Positions 20,373 through 29,614 of a stretch of DNA of 29,751 nt are shown one piece after another. The DNA is taken from positions 8,271 through 38,021 of the forward strand of contig JAKCWW010000843.1 in NCBI GenBank assembly GCA_026260175.1, given 5' to 3'. How positions within the stretch are numbered: position 1 is the first letter of the stretch; each line of letters begins with the position of its first letter. The notes beneath the pieces are model-generated. The model was not told where the DNA came from and did not search any database. It saw nothing but the letters and a program-made list of their open reading frames with translations. A program made the translations under genes and the position numbers. The stretch is from Reticulitermes lucifugus (lineage: Eukaryota; Arthropoda; Insecta; Blattodea; Rhinotermitidae).

Positions 20373-21230
20373 CTGATCGATCAGGGTGGCGTAGCGTCGA
20401 CACTCAACACTTCTTGTCGGCCCCCCCCCCCAAGCTCCTCTACACATCGTTCCCAAATCATCATTCATCAGCCACTATACAGTTTTCAACACACACTTAA
20501 TCTCTAAATAACCCACATAAATTTACATTAACTTCAGTCTTCAAAGGGTTAACCACAATCCAAGACAAGCAGCTCGCTTCATTTCGAATGACGCAAACAA
20601 ATCCCTTACATCCGTGACACACGAGCACACCTGAAACTGCAAAGCGTGACACTCTAGCTCTTAAAGTAAACGACCGTTTGCTATAAGCAACTGCGTATCC
20701 ATCGCCGATGGACCTCTGAATGAAATCGCGGTATCAATGAGCATAAGGGTAGCGGTCCGGACCGGCTGTAACACGACTGTGCTGAGAGACAAGGCGGGTC
20801 AGTGACCAACCAAACGGCCGTGATGACGGACCTAACACCGATGACGGGTGGGGGGGTCGTTCACGTGACGTAACGTGACGTCACAACCTCTTCTGACTTG
20901 CCTTGGTACACGACAGAGGTAGATAGTGCATGCGGTCCGTCACACCTGTCTGCGTAATCGTTAACGTTGACCCTAATCTGAAGTCATGGAACCAGTGCAC
21001 CCATCTCAGGGCTATCCTCGGATCATAACAGTAGCGGTATGCCCTTGACCTTCCTGTGGTAAGATTATCGTCCTCCCACGATCAATCAACAGGCCACCAA
21101 GGCTACCGTAACCTCGAAAAGGGCGGGAAAATTTGCTGTGCCGGTAGGGACATTTTGGAAGTGCTGACGATATGTGCCGAATCAAGACATGATGCACGCT
21201 CAGCCGGAAAAAAATATTCCGTTGCTCTGG

Positions 21231-21345
21231 GATATGACACTTGGTTGCTGGGTACTCGGTTCCCGACGTTTCGAAGGAACTCTCCATCGCTGTGTAAACC
21301 TCAAGACTCGCTTGAGCGTGGGAAGTTTGTGACGTCGTTAAACTA
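21231..21345 (-). mobile_element. Single-arm fragment of the fold-back family
   Basis: GATATGACACTTGGTTGCTG, then CCCGACGTTTCGAAGGAAC. On the minus strand the core reads GATGGAGAGTTCCTTCGAAA followed by CGTCGG. The GATATGACAC plus TTTCGAAGGAAC arrangement is shared with the left arm near 13972-14032. Confidence 0.6.
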
Positions 21346-21384
21346 GCTACTGCTATAATGAACTGAAAGGAATATGGAAGTAGG

Positions 21385-21735
21385 AGTACACTACGGGCTG
21401 GACTATGCGGGTTCGAATTCCGGCGGTGGCATGGGATTTTTCTCTTCTCCAAAAGTCCAGACCGGCTCTGGGGCCCCACCAGCCTCTTATTCAATGGCAA
21501 CCGGTTTTTTTTCTCCCAGGGGTAAAGCTACCGGGGAGTGACACTGACCACCCAGTTCGCTATGCAATGGGAACATGGGTTCTTTCCCGCGGGGTGGGGG
21601 GGGGGAAGCGGCCGAGGCGTGATGTTGACCACTCACCTCCATCCAGCGCCGAGGTTAAGAATGAGTGGAGCTATACCTCTGCTACCCCTATATGCCTACG
21701 TGGAGTTGACAGGGACTTTTTACTTTTACCATACT
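21385..21735 (+). mobile_element. tRNA-derived SINE, family 1, with internal partial duplication
   Basis: The tRNA-like head contains GGGTTCGAATTCC (B box) at about 21409-21421. The body has AAAAGTCCAGACCGGCTCT, CCAGCCTCTTATTCAATGG, GACCACTCACCTCCATCCAG, AGAATGAGTGGAGCTATACC and CCCCTATATGCCT. The segment from ATTCAATGG to GACCAC is present twice (about 21490-21552 and 21562-21632), unlike the other copies. Confidence 0.82.
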
Positions 21736-21894
21736 ATTGTATAATGGACAATGCCCGTCTTCTCATTTTGGTTATAGAAACACAACGTTTCGCAACCTTG
21801 TTGTCTCCATTGTCACGTAAAACTACACGCCCGAGATAACTTCATCTAATTAACCCATATGAGTAATTTTCTACATTTCTGTATTTTAACTAAG

Positions 21895-22005
21895 TGGGAA
21901 ACACCACGTTAAAATGAAAACTCTCCCTGTTCATGTCATGAACGCATACAGAACAGTGAAGGTTCAGCTCTACTCATTCTTAACGGTGTCACTATAGTGA
22001 CTAGG
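21895..22005 (-). mobile_element. SINE family 1, 3' half, minus orientation
   Basis: CTCTCCCTGTTCATGTCATG, AACGCATACAGAACAG, TTCAGCTCTACTCATTCTTA. Matches the 3' portion of the family 1 SINE and abuts the plus-strand copy at 22000-22270 head to head. Confidence 0.75.
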
Positions 22006-22270
22006 CTAAGGACTTGACGCTCCGGTGTTCGAACCCCGGTAAGGCAAGATATTTTTCTATTCTCCAAAAGTCCAGACCGGCTCTTGGGCCTACTCAGCCT
22101 CCTATTCAATGGTTACCCGGGTTCTTTCACGGAGGTAAAGCGGCCGAGGTGTGAAGGTAACCACTCACCTCCATCTAGTGCCCAGGTTAATGGGCGCAGC
22201 TATAACTATCCACCGCCTATGCACCTTCATGGTGTGGATAGGGACAACTCTACATTTTCACCTCGGTACT
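22000..22270 (+). mobile_element. tRNA-derived SINE, family 1, plus orientation
   Basis: tRNA-like head AGTGACTAGGCTAAGGAC with B box TGTTCGAACCCCGG, then CTCCAAAAGTCCAGACCGGC, CAGCCTCCTATTCAATGGTT, GTAACCACTCACCTCCATCT and a 3' end with CACCTTCATGGTGTGGATAG. Complete or nearly so; no internal duplication. Confidence 0.85.
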
Positions 22271-22494
22271 AGATGCAGCTGAGGGGCCGGCTTCACGCCC
22301 ACATCACTTTAACCCCAGAAGAAGAGTCCCACTTACCCAGTAAACAGGAGTTCAAGTAGCGACCGCATTATTCCAGTATTTACGGTGCTTTTCCCAAATT
22401 TCGCAGGGAAAAGGGAATTAAAATCATCTACTATCAGAATTTCTTTTGCACATATGGAATCAAGGGTGAGATGGGTGGGGAATGTTGCGCGTAT

Positions 22495-22510
22495 GGGGNG
22501 GGGGGGGGGA
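22495..22510. repeat. G homopolymer with an ambiguous base
   Basis: GGGGNGGGGGGGGGG; one N at 22499. The length of the run is probably unreliable. Confidence 0.9.
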
Positions 22511-22616
22511 GAAGAGAAACGCATATAGGGTTTTGTGGGGAAACTTTAAAGAAACAGACCACCTGGAAGACCTCAGCATAGATGCAACTATAATATTATA
22601 ATGAATCTTAAAAAAA

Positions 22617-22775
22617 CTAGGGTGGAATGACGTGGACTGGGTTGGTGTGACTGTGGACAGGAACAAGTGGTGGACTCTTGTGAATGCGGTAATGAACCGT
22701 CAGCTTCCACAAAAGATGGTGAACGTTTGGATAGCCGAGAAACTATTAGCTTCTCCAGAGCTCTGCCCCATGTAG
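22617..22775 (+). pseudogene. LINE C-terminal end fragment
   Basis: The plus strand reads GWNDVDWVGVTVDRNKWWTL, VNAVMNRQLPQK, later AEKLLASPELCPM and a stop. It matches the end of an arthropod LINE protein (GWD..DWI..AQDRD.WRALVN.VMNL) and the SQEGLCSM tail motif found on the minus strand near 17915-17960. About 53 codons, open to the stop. Confidence 0.8.
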
Positions 22776-22855
22776 TTAGTTCCCTAGATGCGACCCATAA
22801 CCCAGAACCGATTTCTCCAATATGGCAAACAAGCGTCGCGGACGGATCATTAGCA

Positions 22856-23009
22856 CAGGGGTACACAAATTTCCGAAAATCTAGGAGCTACATCAAACAT
22901 CTAGGCACCAGAAGAGTGACATGACACAAGTTCTAGAGTGGGAACCCACAAACATTAGGCGCCACCTACAAAATTAGTCACTCAGGCGCCCGGGATGTGT
23001 GCTCCCCTG
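22856..23009 (+). mobile_element. hAT-type MITE copy 1
   Basis: Ends CAGGGGTACACAAATTT and GGATGTGTGCTCCCCTG. The interior has CTAGGCACCAGAAGAGTGAC and GGCGCCCGGG. Flanks CATTAGCA and TACTAGCG share 5 of 8 bases, a weak 8-bp target duplication. Confidence 0.8.
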
Positions 23010-23170
23010 TACTAGCGCAACTGCTTCGTACTCGGGATCGGGAGGTCAGGGGTTGAAACATCGGTCAGTAGACCGGACATCAAATATTGTGGTCTTTTCT
23101 ACAGTGCCTCCAGACAGGCCACGACTGCTTCCTCCCATAATCCTTCCCGTTCACTGTCAGTACCCACATA
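23010..23170 (+). mobile_element. Probable tRNA-derived SINE fragment
   Basis: GGGAGGTCAGGGGTTGAAAC resembles a degraded B box. The body end AGGCCACGACTGCTTCCTCC and AATCCTTCCC matches the degraded minus-strand copy at about 3165-3360. Confidence 0.5.
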
Positions 23171-23197
23171 TCATCCGAACTGAAGGCATCGTTAAAC

Positions 23198-23426
23198 TAA
23201 ATCTGCGATCTTCGGGGGTATTACGCGGCGTCGTATAGTAATTGTTTACCGACGTTTCGGGACAACGTATCGGTCCCATCCTCACGGGTCAAGAGTCCGA
23301 ACTCTTGACCCGTGAGGATGGGACCGATACGTTGTCCCGAAACGTCGGTAAACAATTACCACACGACGCCGCTTAATACCCCAGAAGACCGCAGATTTCA
23401 TCAACATCGCGGCGGAAGCCTGAAAT
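23198..23426. mobile_element. Fold-back element with near-perfect 96-bp arms and 11-bp duplications
   Basis: The arms 23201-23296 and 23301-23396 pair around a 4-nt loop (CCGA). The inner part is perfect (GGTCAAGAGT against ACTCTTGACC); there are about five mismatches in the outer 44 bp. The right arm holds GTGAGGATGGGACC, then TTGTCCCGAAACGTCGG: stem GGGAC/GTCCC followed by GAAACGTC. CATCGTTAAAC occurs at 23187-23197 and again at 23427-23437, a likely target duplication. Confidence 0.85.
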
Positions 23427-23504
23427 CATCGTTAAACCAACCAAGAATATATAAAAATCAAACACAGCCAAATGTACAAATTATCTAGCCATGCTGAACA
23501 AAGT

Positions 23505-23660
23505 TCACCCTTTTTACGAAATCAAGACATATGGGGAATGAATGCACAGCTCCATTCGTTCTTAACCTCGGTATTAGGCAAGGCTGATTGGTCAGCCATG
23601 TCCCTATCGCTCTACTCCCCTGCTACCGACTGAATAGGCAGGGTGGGCCCCCGAGCCGGT
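23505..23660 (-). mobile_element. SINE family 1 fragment, minus orientation
   Basis: CAGCTCCATTCGTTCTTAAC, then TTGGTCAGCCATGTCCCTAT, CGACTGAATAGGCAGGGTGG. Matches the middle and 3' parts of the family 1 SINE; the tRNA-like head is missing. Confidence 0.65.
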
Positions 23661-24394
23661 CAGGACGATACGGTGGAGATAAGACAACAGCACGAGGGGT
23701 CTGACAGCACAGCAGGCTGGCGGTGAATACATTACAGCAAGAGCATCAACAGGCCTGAAAACCGGACCATAGTTATCATGGACTGCATTGGACCAACAAA
23801 GATGGCGAGGGCACGAACACCTGAGATTTTTTTTTTCCATTCTACTGCATTGTTCTGGTTGAAGCTGGTTGCTCCCAATGCTTGCTGATGTTTTCCACTC
23901 CTCTCCCCCCCCACCCTCGGGTGCTTCATTTGGCGGCAGAGGTTGGGGGACCCCGTGACAGCAGATCAAAAGCCGCCAGTTCCCAATCAATAATGTAAAT
24001 AGCGCTGAGCGTCGCGGTGACACTGCGGTACAGTCTAAAACACTACAGTAGACCCTCCATTGTGCTCATGACAACGCCGGTACGATAAACCAGCATAACT
24101 TGTTCCCAAGCTTCAAAACTCGAGTTCTTTCGTTTAAACAACGAAAACACGCATTCATAACTACATTATTATCAAGAATTCCTTCCTATATTATGCGTCT
24201 GCAACAAATGGGTCAGAGGACGTTCGGAAGGTAACGTAACTCCGTTCTAAGGCTGCTGGAACGCCAGCCGAATCGAATCAAGTCTGTTAGTCACTGAGTT
24301 CATTCCACCGGAATCTACCGATGTAGTGTGATGACTGTGTACAGGGCCTGTACACGTATGACAGACAAGTGGCCTGCTTTTGTGGCATCTTGGT

Positions 24395-24605
24395 GACTGA
24401 CTTTGTTCGGCTCGATACGGTTAACGTGGTAGCTGCCCAAGCCCACAAAAGTCACTGCGGAGGCTCAGGTTCAATGCCAGGCCAGTCCATGCGTGACTTA
24501 TGGTGGATAAAATGGCACTGAGACAATTTTTCAGCGTGTACTTCGGCTTTCCCTTGTCAGCATCCTTCCACCGCGGCTCCATACTGATACACTCATCTAT
24601 CGCTG
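24395..24605 (+). mobile_element. tRNA-derived SINE, second family
   Basis: A good Pol III B box GGTTCAATGCC at about 24470, preceded by an A-box-like GTGGTAGCTGCC. The body contains TTCGGCTTTCCCTTGTCAGC, ATCCTTCCACCGCGGCTCC and a tail with TGATACACTCATC. The body style is common for insect SINEs. Confidence 0.6.
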
Positions 24606-25034
24606 ACGCTATATAATGTTAGTAACTGACACTGTCATTAAAGAATACACTTCAATAAATTACACGGAACAGAACCTACTCCTTTTTGGCAAGGTAACAG
24701 TCCATCACCGTGTTCACAAAAGCCCACCACTGGACCATATCCCAAGCCAGACGAATACAGTCCACATCCTACTCATTTAAAATACATTTTAATATTATCT
24801 TTAAGTGGCGCCTTCCCTTCCAATTTTTACACCACATAATCTGTAAGAGTTTCCCATCTCTCCCATGCATGCTACACGCCTTAATCACTTCATCCTCCTT
24901 GATACGATAAACCCTACTAATATCTCGCGAAAAGCATAAACCATGAAACCGTATTATACCCGACACGGTTAGCCTGCTCTTTAATTTACAACCCACACTG
25001 TGTTCCTCTATTTTTACTCACTATAACAAACTGT

Positions 25035-25302
25035 ACTGGCGATCCCAGTGACCGCGCGGTCTAAGACGTGGGTCTGCAGGCGTTCACTTGCTGGGATTGC
25101 GGGTTCGAATCCCGCCGGGGGCAAGGATGTCTGTCTCTTGTGTTGTGTGTTGTCAGAAAGAGGTCTCTGCGTCGGGCTGATCACTCGTACAGAGGAGTCC
25201 TACCGAGTGTGGTGTGTCTGAGTGTGATCGTGAAGCCTTGATGCCGAGGAGGTCCTGGCCCACTAGGGGCTGTGGTGCCATTGGGGAAAAAAATAATAAA
25301 GT
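25035..25302 (+). mobile_element. tRNA-derived SINE, third family, well preserved
   Basis: The tRNA-like head has A-box-like TGACCGCGCGGTC at about 25049 and a perfect B box GGTTCGAATCC at about 25103. The body runs TCTGTCTCTTGTGTTGTGTG, AGGAGTCCTACCGAGTGTGG, ATGCCGAGGAGGTCCTGGCC and ends CCATTGGGG followed by an A-rich tail. Not a functional tRNA gene: no terminator or acceptor pairing follows the B box. Confidence 0.85.
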
Positions 25303-25480
25303 GTACTAGCCTGTATACATCCATCTAGCCGACGTACAATAATTATGTGAAAACTGCAGTATAATTACAGCCGTTCACCAAACGTAACGTGCCGCTAAAA
25401 TATATTTGTGAGGTTTACTTTCGGGAAAAACTATTACCTTCATCTTTTGTGTACCCTAAACCAGCTTCAACCCGTGTTGT

Positions 25481-25600
25481 CTGAAGATAGAGTCACCAGG
25501 CTCCTCCGAAACTTTAGTAACGACCTACGAAACTACAGGGCATTACACTGCCCCCGCGAGCTCCACAGCGGGAATCTCATACCCAACGGAGCAAGCATCA
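25481..25600 (+). mobile_element. Single-arm fragment of the fold-back family with hammerhead-like core
   Basis: CTGAAGATAGAGTCACCAGG, then CTCCTCCGAAACTTTAGTA. A stem of GAG/CTC separates CTGAAGA from GAAAC. The following block CTACGAAACTACAGGGCATT resembles CTAGCAAACTACACGGCGTC after the core at 28946. Confidence 0.65.
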
Positions 25601-25680
25601 GGAAAAATCATGCACATAATTTACACCAGTGTTTGTTTTCATCGCGAATTAGTTTGTTGAAAACAGACACGGGCGGACAT

Positions 25681-25700
25681 AATTTTTTTTGGGGGGGGGG
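25681..25700. repeat. T8G11 homopolymer tract
   Basis: A T-run directly followed by a G-run; the exact length may be a sequencing artefact. Confidence 0.9.
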
Positions 25701-26689
25701 GTACATAAAAATAAAAATTATAAAAGGCAAATGTATCAGGGCTTACTTGTACGGGCGGACCTTGAAAACAGTTCACGGCGACACCCACTCTTCAATACAG
25801 AAACGCACACCAGGGCGATCCGTAAAACCATACTTAAAAATTTTATCTACGCAAACGCACGTAAAAAAACACCCCCTAGAAATTCATTTTATGTATTTAG
25901 GCAACAAGAACTTTTACTGCGTTTTCTGACATGCTGCATAACGTCTGTTTTATCTTCCACAAAACGCCCTTCATTTCAAAATTTTATCTTTTTCTGTTCA
26001 AATAAAACGCTTTTGAAAAACCATGCGCTAAAATTTGAATACACAGCCCGGTAGAATAAAGGTTAAATGGCCTAAACTTAAGCTTGTAACAATTTTCTGG
26101 CTGCTTCCTGTTGAATGTTGATGGTGCCCATGGGATGAGACCTCGGGTCGGCATCCTAATCATGCTGAGAGACAAGGGTAACACCAAGCAAAAGAAGAAA
26201 GCGTAAAAAGCAACACAACTCGTAACAGCCATGTTAAATTCGTATAAATATACTACTGGAAGATAAAACGCCTTCGGACAGACCAACAAGAACAAGATAC
26301 GAGTGTACAGCTTCCTTCAGACTTGTCCAGTAACCACTCTGAAGGGTCACCTTGACTGCTGGTAGAGTCGTGGTACTGGACGCGCGACTTCAACCTGTTG
26401 CACATGGTTCGCAGATTCTCCTCGGCATCCCTACAACGCCCCCCCCCCTCAAAAACTTCAGCTCAAATTAATGTAAAGTATGGAGTCACATAGTTACAAG
26501 TTGCCTACGCCATCACGGCCAATTACAACGCCCTGATATGGTATTTTACAAAATAAAGCTGGATATACTCGTATATACTATGAAAAGTGAATAATTGGAT
26601 GGAAAACCTGCGAAAACAGCACATGCTCCACAATATTTTGAAAGACTGCGTGTTGCATAAGCACTCCAGAAATCTCCCTGCATCATGAA

Positions 26690-26893
26690 ATGGGAGGATG
26701 ATAGTGGACGATGAACAGGAAGGGATGTCGAAGTAGCACTTGGCCTACTGAAGGTACTGTACCATAATTTTCCTCGAAGTGTTTGAGAAAATTCATGAAA
26801 AACCTCAAGATTTCCACCTTCAGGTTGAGTATCAAACCCAGGACCTCACTGATACGAGACAGTAAGTACAAACCACTCGACCATGAAATTTGG
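26690..26893 (-). mobile_element. Possible tRNA-derived SINE, minus orientation
   Basis: On the minus strand an A-box match TGGTCGAGTGG near 26876-26886 is followed about 40 nt later by GGGTTTGATACTC, a B-box-like site near 26830. The body downstream (CTGAAGGTGGAAATCTTGAG and so on) has no second copy here to confirm it. Confidence 0.45.
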
Positions 26894-27089
26894 AATGGTG
26901 TCATAATTTAAACTTTTCAGTATAACTTTACGTGATAGGTGTTTAGTTGTCGGCCTGTCATCTCACGAGCTTTGGTACGATCCCAGGGCAATACTCCATA
27001 TCCTATTATGGACTTCTGTTTTTAAAATCATTTTCCTATTTCTACCAGATTTCGTTTCTTTTCCTTGATTTCCATTCTCTGGAAGTTCA

Positions 27090-27126
27090 TCGCGCCTCTT
27101 TCTTTTTCTTTCTTTCTTTTCTTTCT
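27090..27126. repeat. (TTTC)n simple repeat
   Basis: CTTTCTTTTTCTTTCTTTCT pattern, pyrimidine-rich. Confidence 0.85.
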
Positions 27127-27129
27127 TCC

Positions 27130-27430
27130 ATCAGCCGGGACAGCGGCTGGAGAATGAGGCTGACAATTCACCTCCATCTAGTGCGAATATCAAGAACATG
27201 TGGAGCCAGTGGTGCACACATCCCGGGCGCCAGGGCTGCCGTGGCGACTAAATTATGTATGATGGCGCCTAATGTTTGTGGGTCCTCAGTACGGAACTTG
27301 CTTCATGTCACCCTCCTGACGCCTAGAATTTTGAGGTGGCTGCTAGATTTTTGGAAAATTTGTGCAGCTGTATCTCCACGTCCTATTGCCCTGGTGCTTA
27401 ATCACAAAGACAATTGTAAGCTCTGTCATC
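27130..27430 (+). mobile_element. SINE family 1 interrupted by a hAT-type MITE
   Basis: Left SINE part: CAGCGGCTGGAGAATGAGGC, ACAATTCACCTCCATCTAGT, CAAGAACATGTGGAGC. After the MITE (27207-27370) a stretch TATCTCCACGTCCTATTGCC resembles the continuing SINE (TATACCTCTGCTACCCC...). Confidence 0.55.
27207..27370 (-). mobile_element. hAT-type MITE copy 2, nested in a SINE
   Basis: Begins CAGTGGTGCACACATCCCGG and ends GGAAAATTTGTGCAGCTG. The inside contains GGCGCCTAATGTTTGTGGGT and GCCTAGAATTTTGAGG, the reverse-strand counterparts of 22856-23009. No clear 8-bp flanking duplication. Confidence 0.75.
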
Positions 27431-28282
27431 TTCCATCATTCTCTTAATTCATTTTTTTTCCTTGCAGATATGACAGACGCCGTTCTAATTAATATCTTTT
27501 AAAGAAAGGAAAAGAGAACTTGCCTGAAACGGTCGAGCGGTCCAGGAATGTGGGTTTTGCAGGAGATTTCAATTCCTACCGTTTCCAAGGCTACCAAAAC
27601 CGCATTACATGAGTAAGAAAACATTCTGTAACAGACAAATGAGATACGCAAAGCGTCCCAAGCTGCAGCCTCGTACAGTAAGGTTTCTTTTTTCTCCAAG
27701 TCAATGACAAGGACCGGACAATTCAGAGGACAGACACAAACTCCACTCTAAGTCTTACACGTATCCTATACCTGAACAGAACCGTGTTCGCCTATCCTGT
27801 GACGTAATAACTTTACAGTATTTTAATAAAAGAGCTCTGAAGGTTCCGTCCCATCAGTCATCAGGCGACAGCCTCAGGCACCCATCTAATTATACTCGTA
27901 GTCCGCCATCATCGATTCCAGGTCATATGGGAAAGACCCTCTATTATGAAATTTTCTTTTTAAATCAAGAGCTGTTTATGTTCGCAGAACTGAGGGTTTC
28001 GCGGCAAATACTATTGGAATCCAGTTTATTTTCCACGATCCTGTACGAAAGGTCCAAGTTAAACACCACACACGACAGCACATCCCAACAACTTATTCGT
28101 TGCAGCAGAGACGGTTTCAAAACCTGCCCACGCTGCAGTGGTAATAAAACACTTTAACAAAAAAGTCATTAGTATTTTTCTTCCATTCTCTGAGATGTAT
28201 TAAGCTTTCTGCATTATGTTCAATGTCTCCTTTATCAATCGGTTTATAATCCACAAACATTTCGGAGATCTATGGATTACAG

Positions 28283-28447
28283 CAGGGGTGCACAAACTTT
28301 ACAAAAATGCAGCAGCTACTTCAAAATTCTAGGCCCCAGAAAGGTGACATTAAGCAAGTCCCATACTGCGGACCAACCAATATTAAGGGCCGCGGTATAA
28401 AATTTACTTGTCGAGGCGACCTGGCGCCAGGAATTTGTGCACCTCTG
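28283..28447 (+). mobile_element. hAT-type MITE copy 3 with 8-bp duplication
   Basis: Ends CAGGGGTGCACAAACTTTAC and GGAATTTGTGCACCTCTG. Flanks GATTACAG (28275-28282) and AATCACAG (28448-28455) match at 6 of 8 bases. Interior AAATTCTAGGCCCCAGAAAG matches copy 1. Confidence 0.85.
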
Positions 28448-28849
28448 AATCACAGCATTAAATCCGGGAAAAGTAGGCACTACTTCAAAGCGTTACGTTC
28501 CCTATAATTTGATGATATACAAACACCAAGCTGAACACTGTGTCACCTGCGTTAATATGTGTACCGGAACTGAACACTAACAGGCAGATTTCTGCATAGC
28601 AGAAGCTGTGCATAGAGGCACACACCTATTCTTATTATGTTCATTGTTTGTAAATGTTAATAGCTCTGCCAACTGTGTCAATTTACTATTGCGAATTACA
28701 TACTCAGTTAATAGTTTTAGTTCCTTGTTCCAGGAATCAGTCCGCAGACAACACGGGGAAGTCCGGTAGGTCACGTGGTGCACGCGGACTGTGACACGCA
28801 CGTCACAGTCCAAACAGCACAACAAAATCAGATTTGAGGTTCACATGGT

Positions 28850-28895
28850 AGAAGAAGAAGAAGAAGAAGAAGAAGAGAGAGAGAGAGAGAAAAAA
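28850..28895. repeat. (GAA)n(GA)n microsatellite
   Basis: About nine GAA units, then GA units, then an A-run. Confidence 0.92.
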
Positions 28896-28945
28896 AAGAA
28901 ATCACCGTCTTCTGGAATGTGACACCTCAATTTCAACGTTGTGCC

Positions 28946-29030
28946 CTGAAGACAGAGACACCAAGTTGCGCCGAAACGTTGGTAGCCATCTAGCAAACTA
29001 CACGGCGTCACAACCCAAAAGACAGTAATC
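28946..29030 (+). mobile_element. Single-arm fragment of the fold-back family with hammerhead-like core
   Basis: CTGAAGACAGAGACACCAAG, then TTGCGCCGAAACGTTGGTAG, followed by AACTACACGGCGTCACAACC and CAAAAGACAG. Intact CTGAAGA and GAAACGTT boxes; the stem between them is decayed. Confidence 0.65.
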
Positions 29031-29614
29031 TACACCATTTCAAAACATCCCGAGACGTCACTATGTATAAATCAGCACACAATAATTACCATACTCAATC
29101 TGTGCATAAGTTTATCACGCATCACCATAAAAAAGTTACCGTGCTTTGCTTTAATGCTCGTCTGACGTCACATGTCTGCAAATGAGACACAGCGAAGTCC
29201 ATGCATCGAGTTGTAGCCAGTTGTTTGCCAATGAACACAAAAATATAAGCAGGACGTGTTTCATATGTTTTACATCGATACACCAACTGGCGTTACAAAC
29301 GACAGTTACGGTTACGGTCTGCCATGAAATGCTTCGTACGACACAAAACGAAAAGTGAAGGTACTCGAAAGGAGTAGTTCGCGATTTCGCATTACATGTC
29401 ATTCCGATACGTCTTTAATAATTATTTACAAACTAACAAACAGGATGTACATTACAACCAGCAGCGGCTCTCTGTTTTCTGCAGCCGCAGACAAGCAAAA
29501 TTTGCCCCCCCCCCATTTTTACCCACACTTGCTGTACTTCGCTCCAATTTCTAGTCATTGAAATAAAACAATGTCCATCCGTTACACAAACATTTAGGGC
29601 TGAACAATATACTG

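Noticed and set aside
20820..20900. CRE/E-box promoter (CACGTGACG, TGACGTCAC)
   Set aside because: The motifs are present in a CpG-rich stretch, but short motifs recur by chance and no gene start is nearby.
21012..21500. 162-residue minus-strand open frame
   Set aside because: It overlaps a SINE and fold-back fragment; a phrase like GFDPRIALR seen nearby was not supported on reading.
23604..24023. 139-residue minus-strand open frame
   Set aside because: It overlaps a SINE fragment and low-complexity T and C runs; no domain.
25035..25110. Functional tRNA gene
   Set aside because: The B box is perfect, but the acceptor stem does not close and a SINE body with A-rich tail follows directly.
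25408..25929. 173-residue plus-strand open frame
   Set aside because: It runs through a fold-back fragment and a T8G11 tract; no domain and repeat-derived.
26947..27447. 166-residue plus-strand open frame
   Set aside because: It crosses a TTTC repeat, a SINE and a hAT-type MITE, so it is a chance frame.
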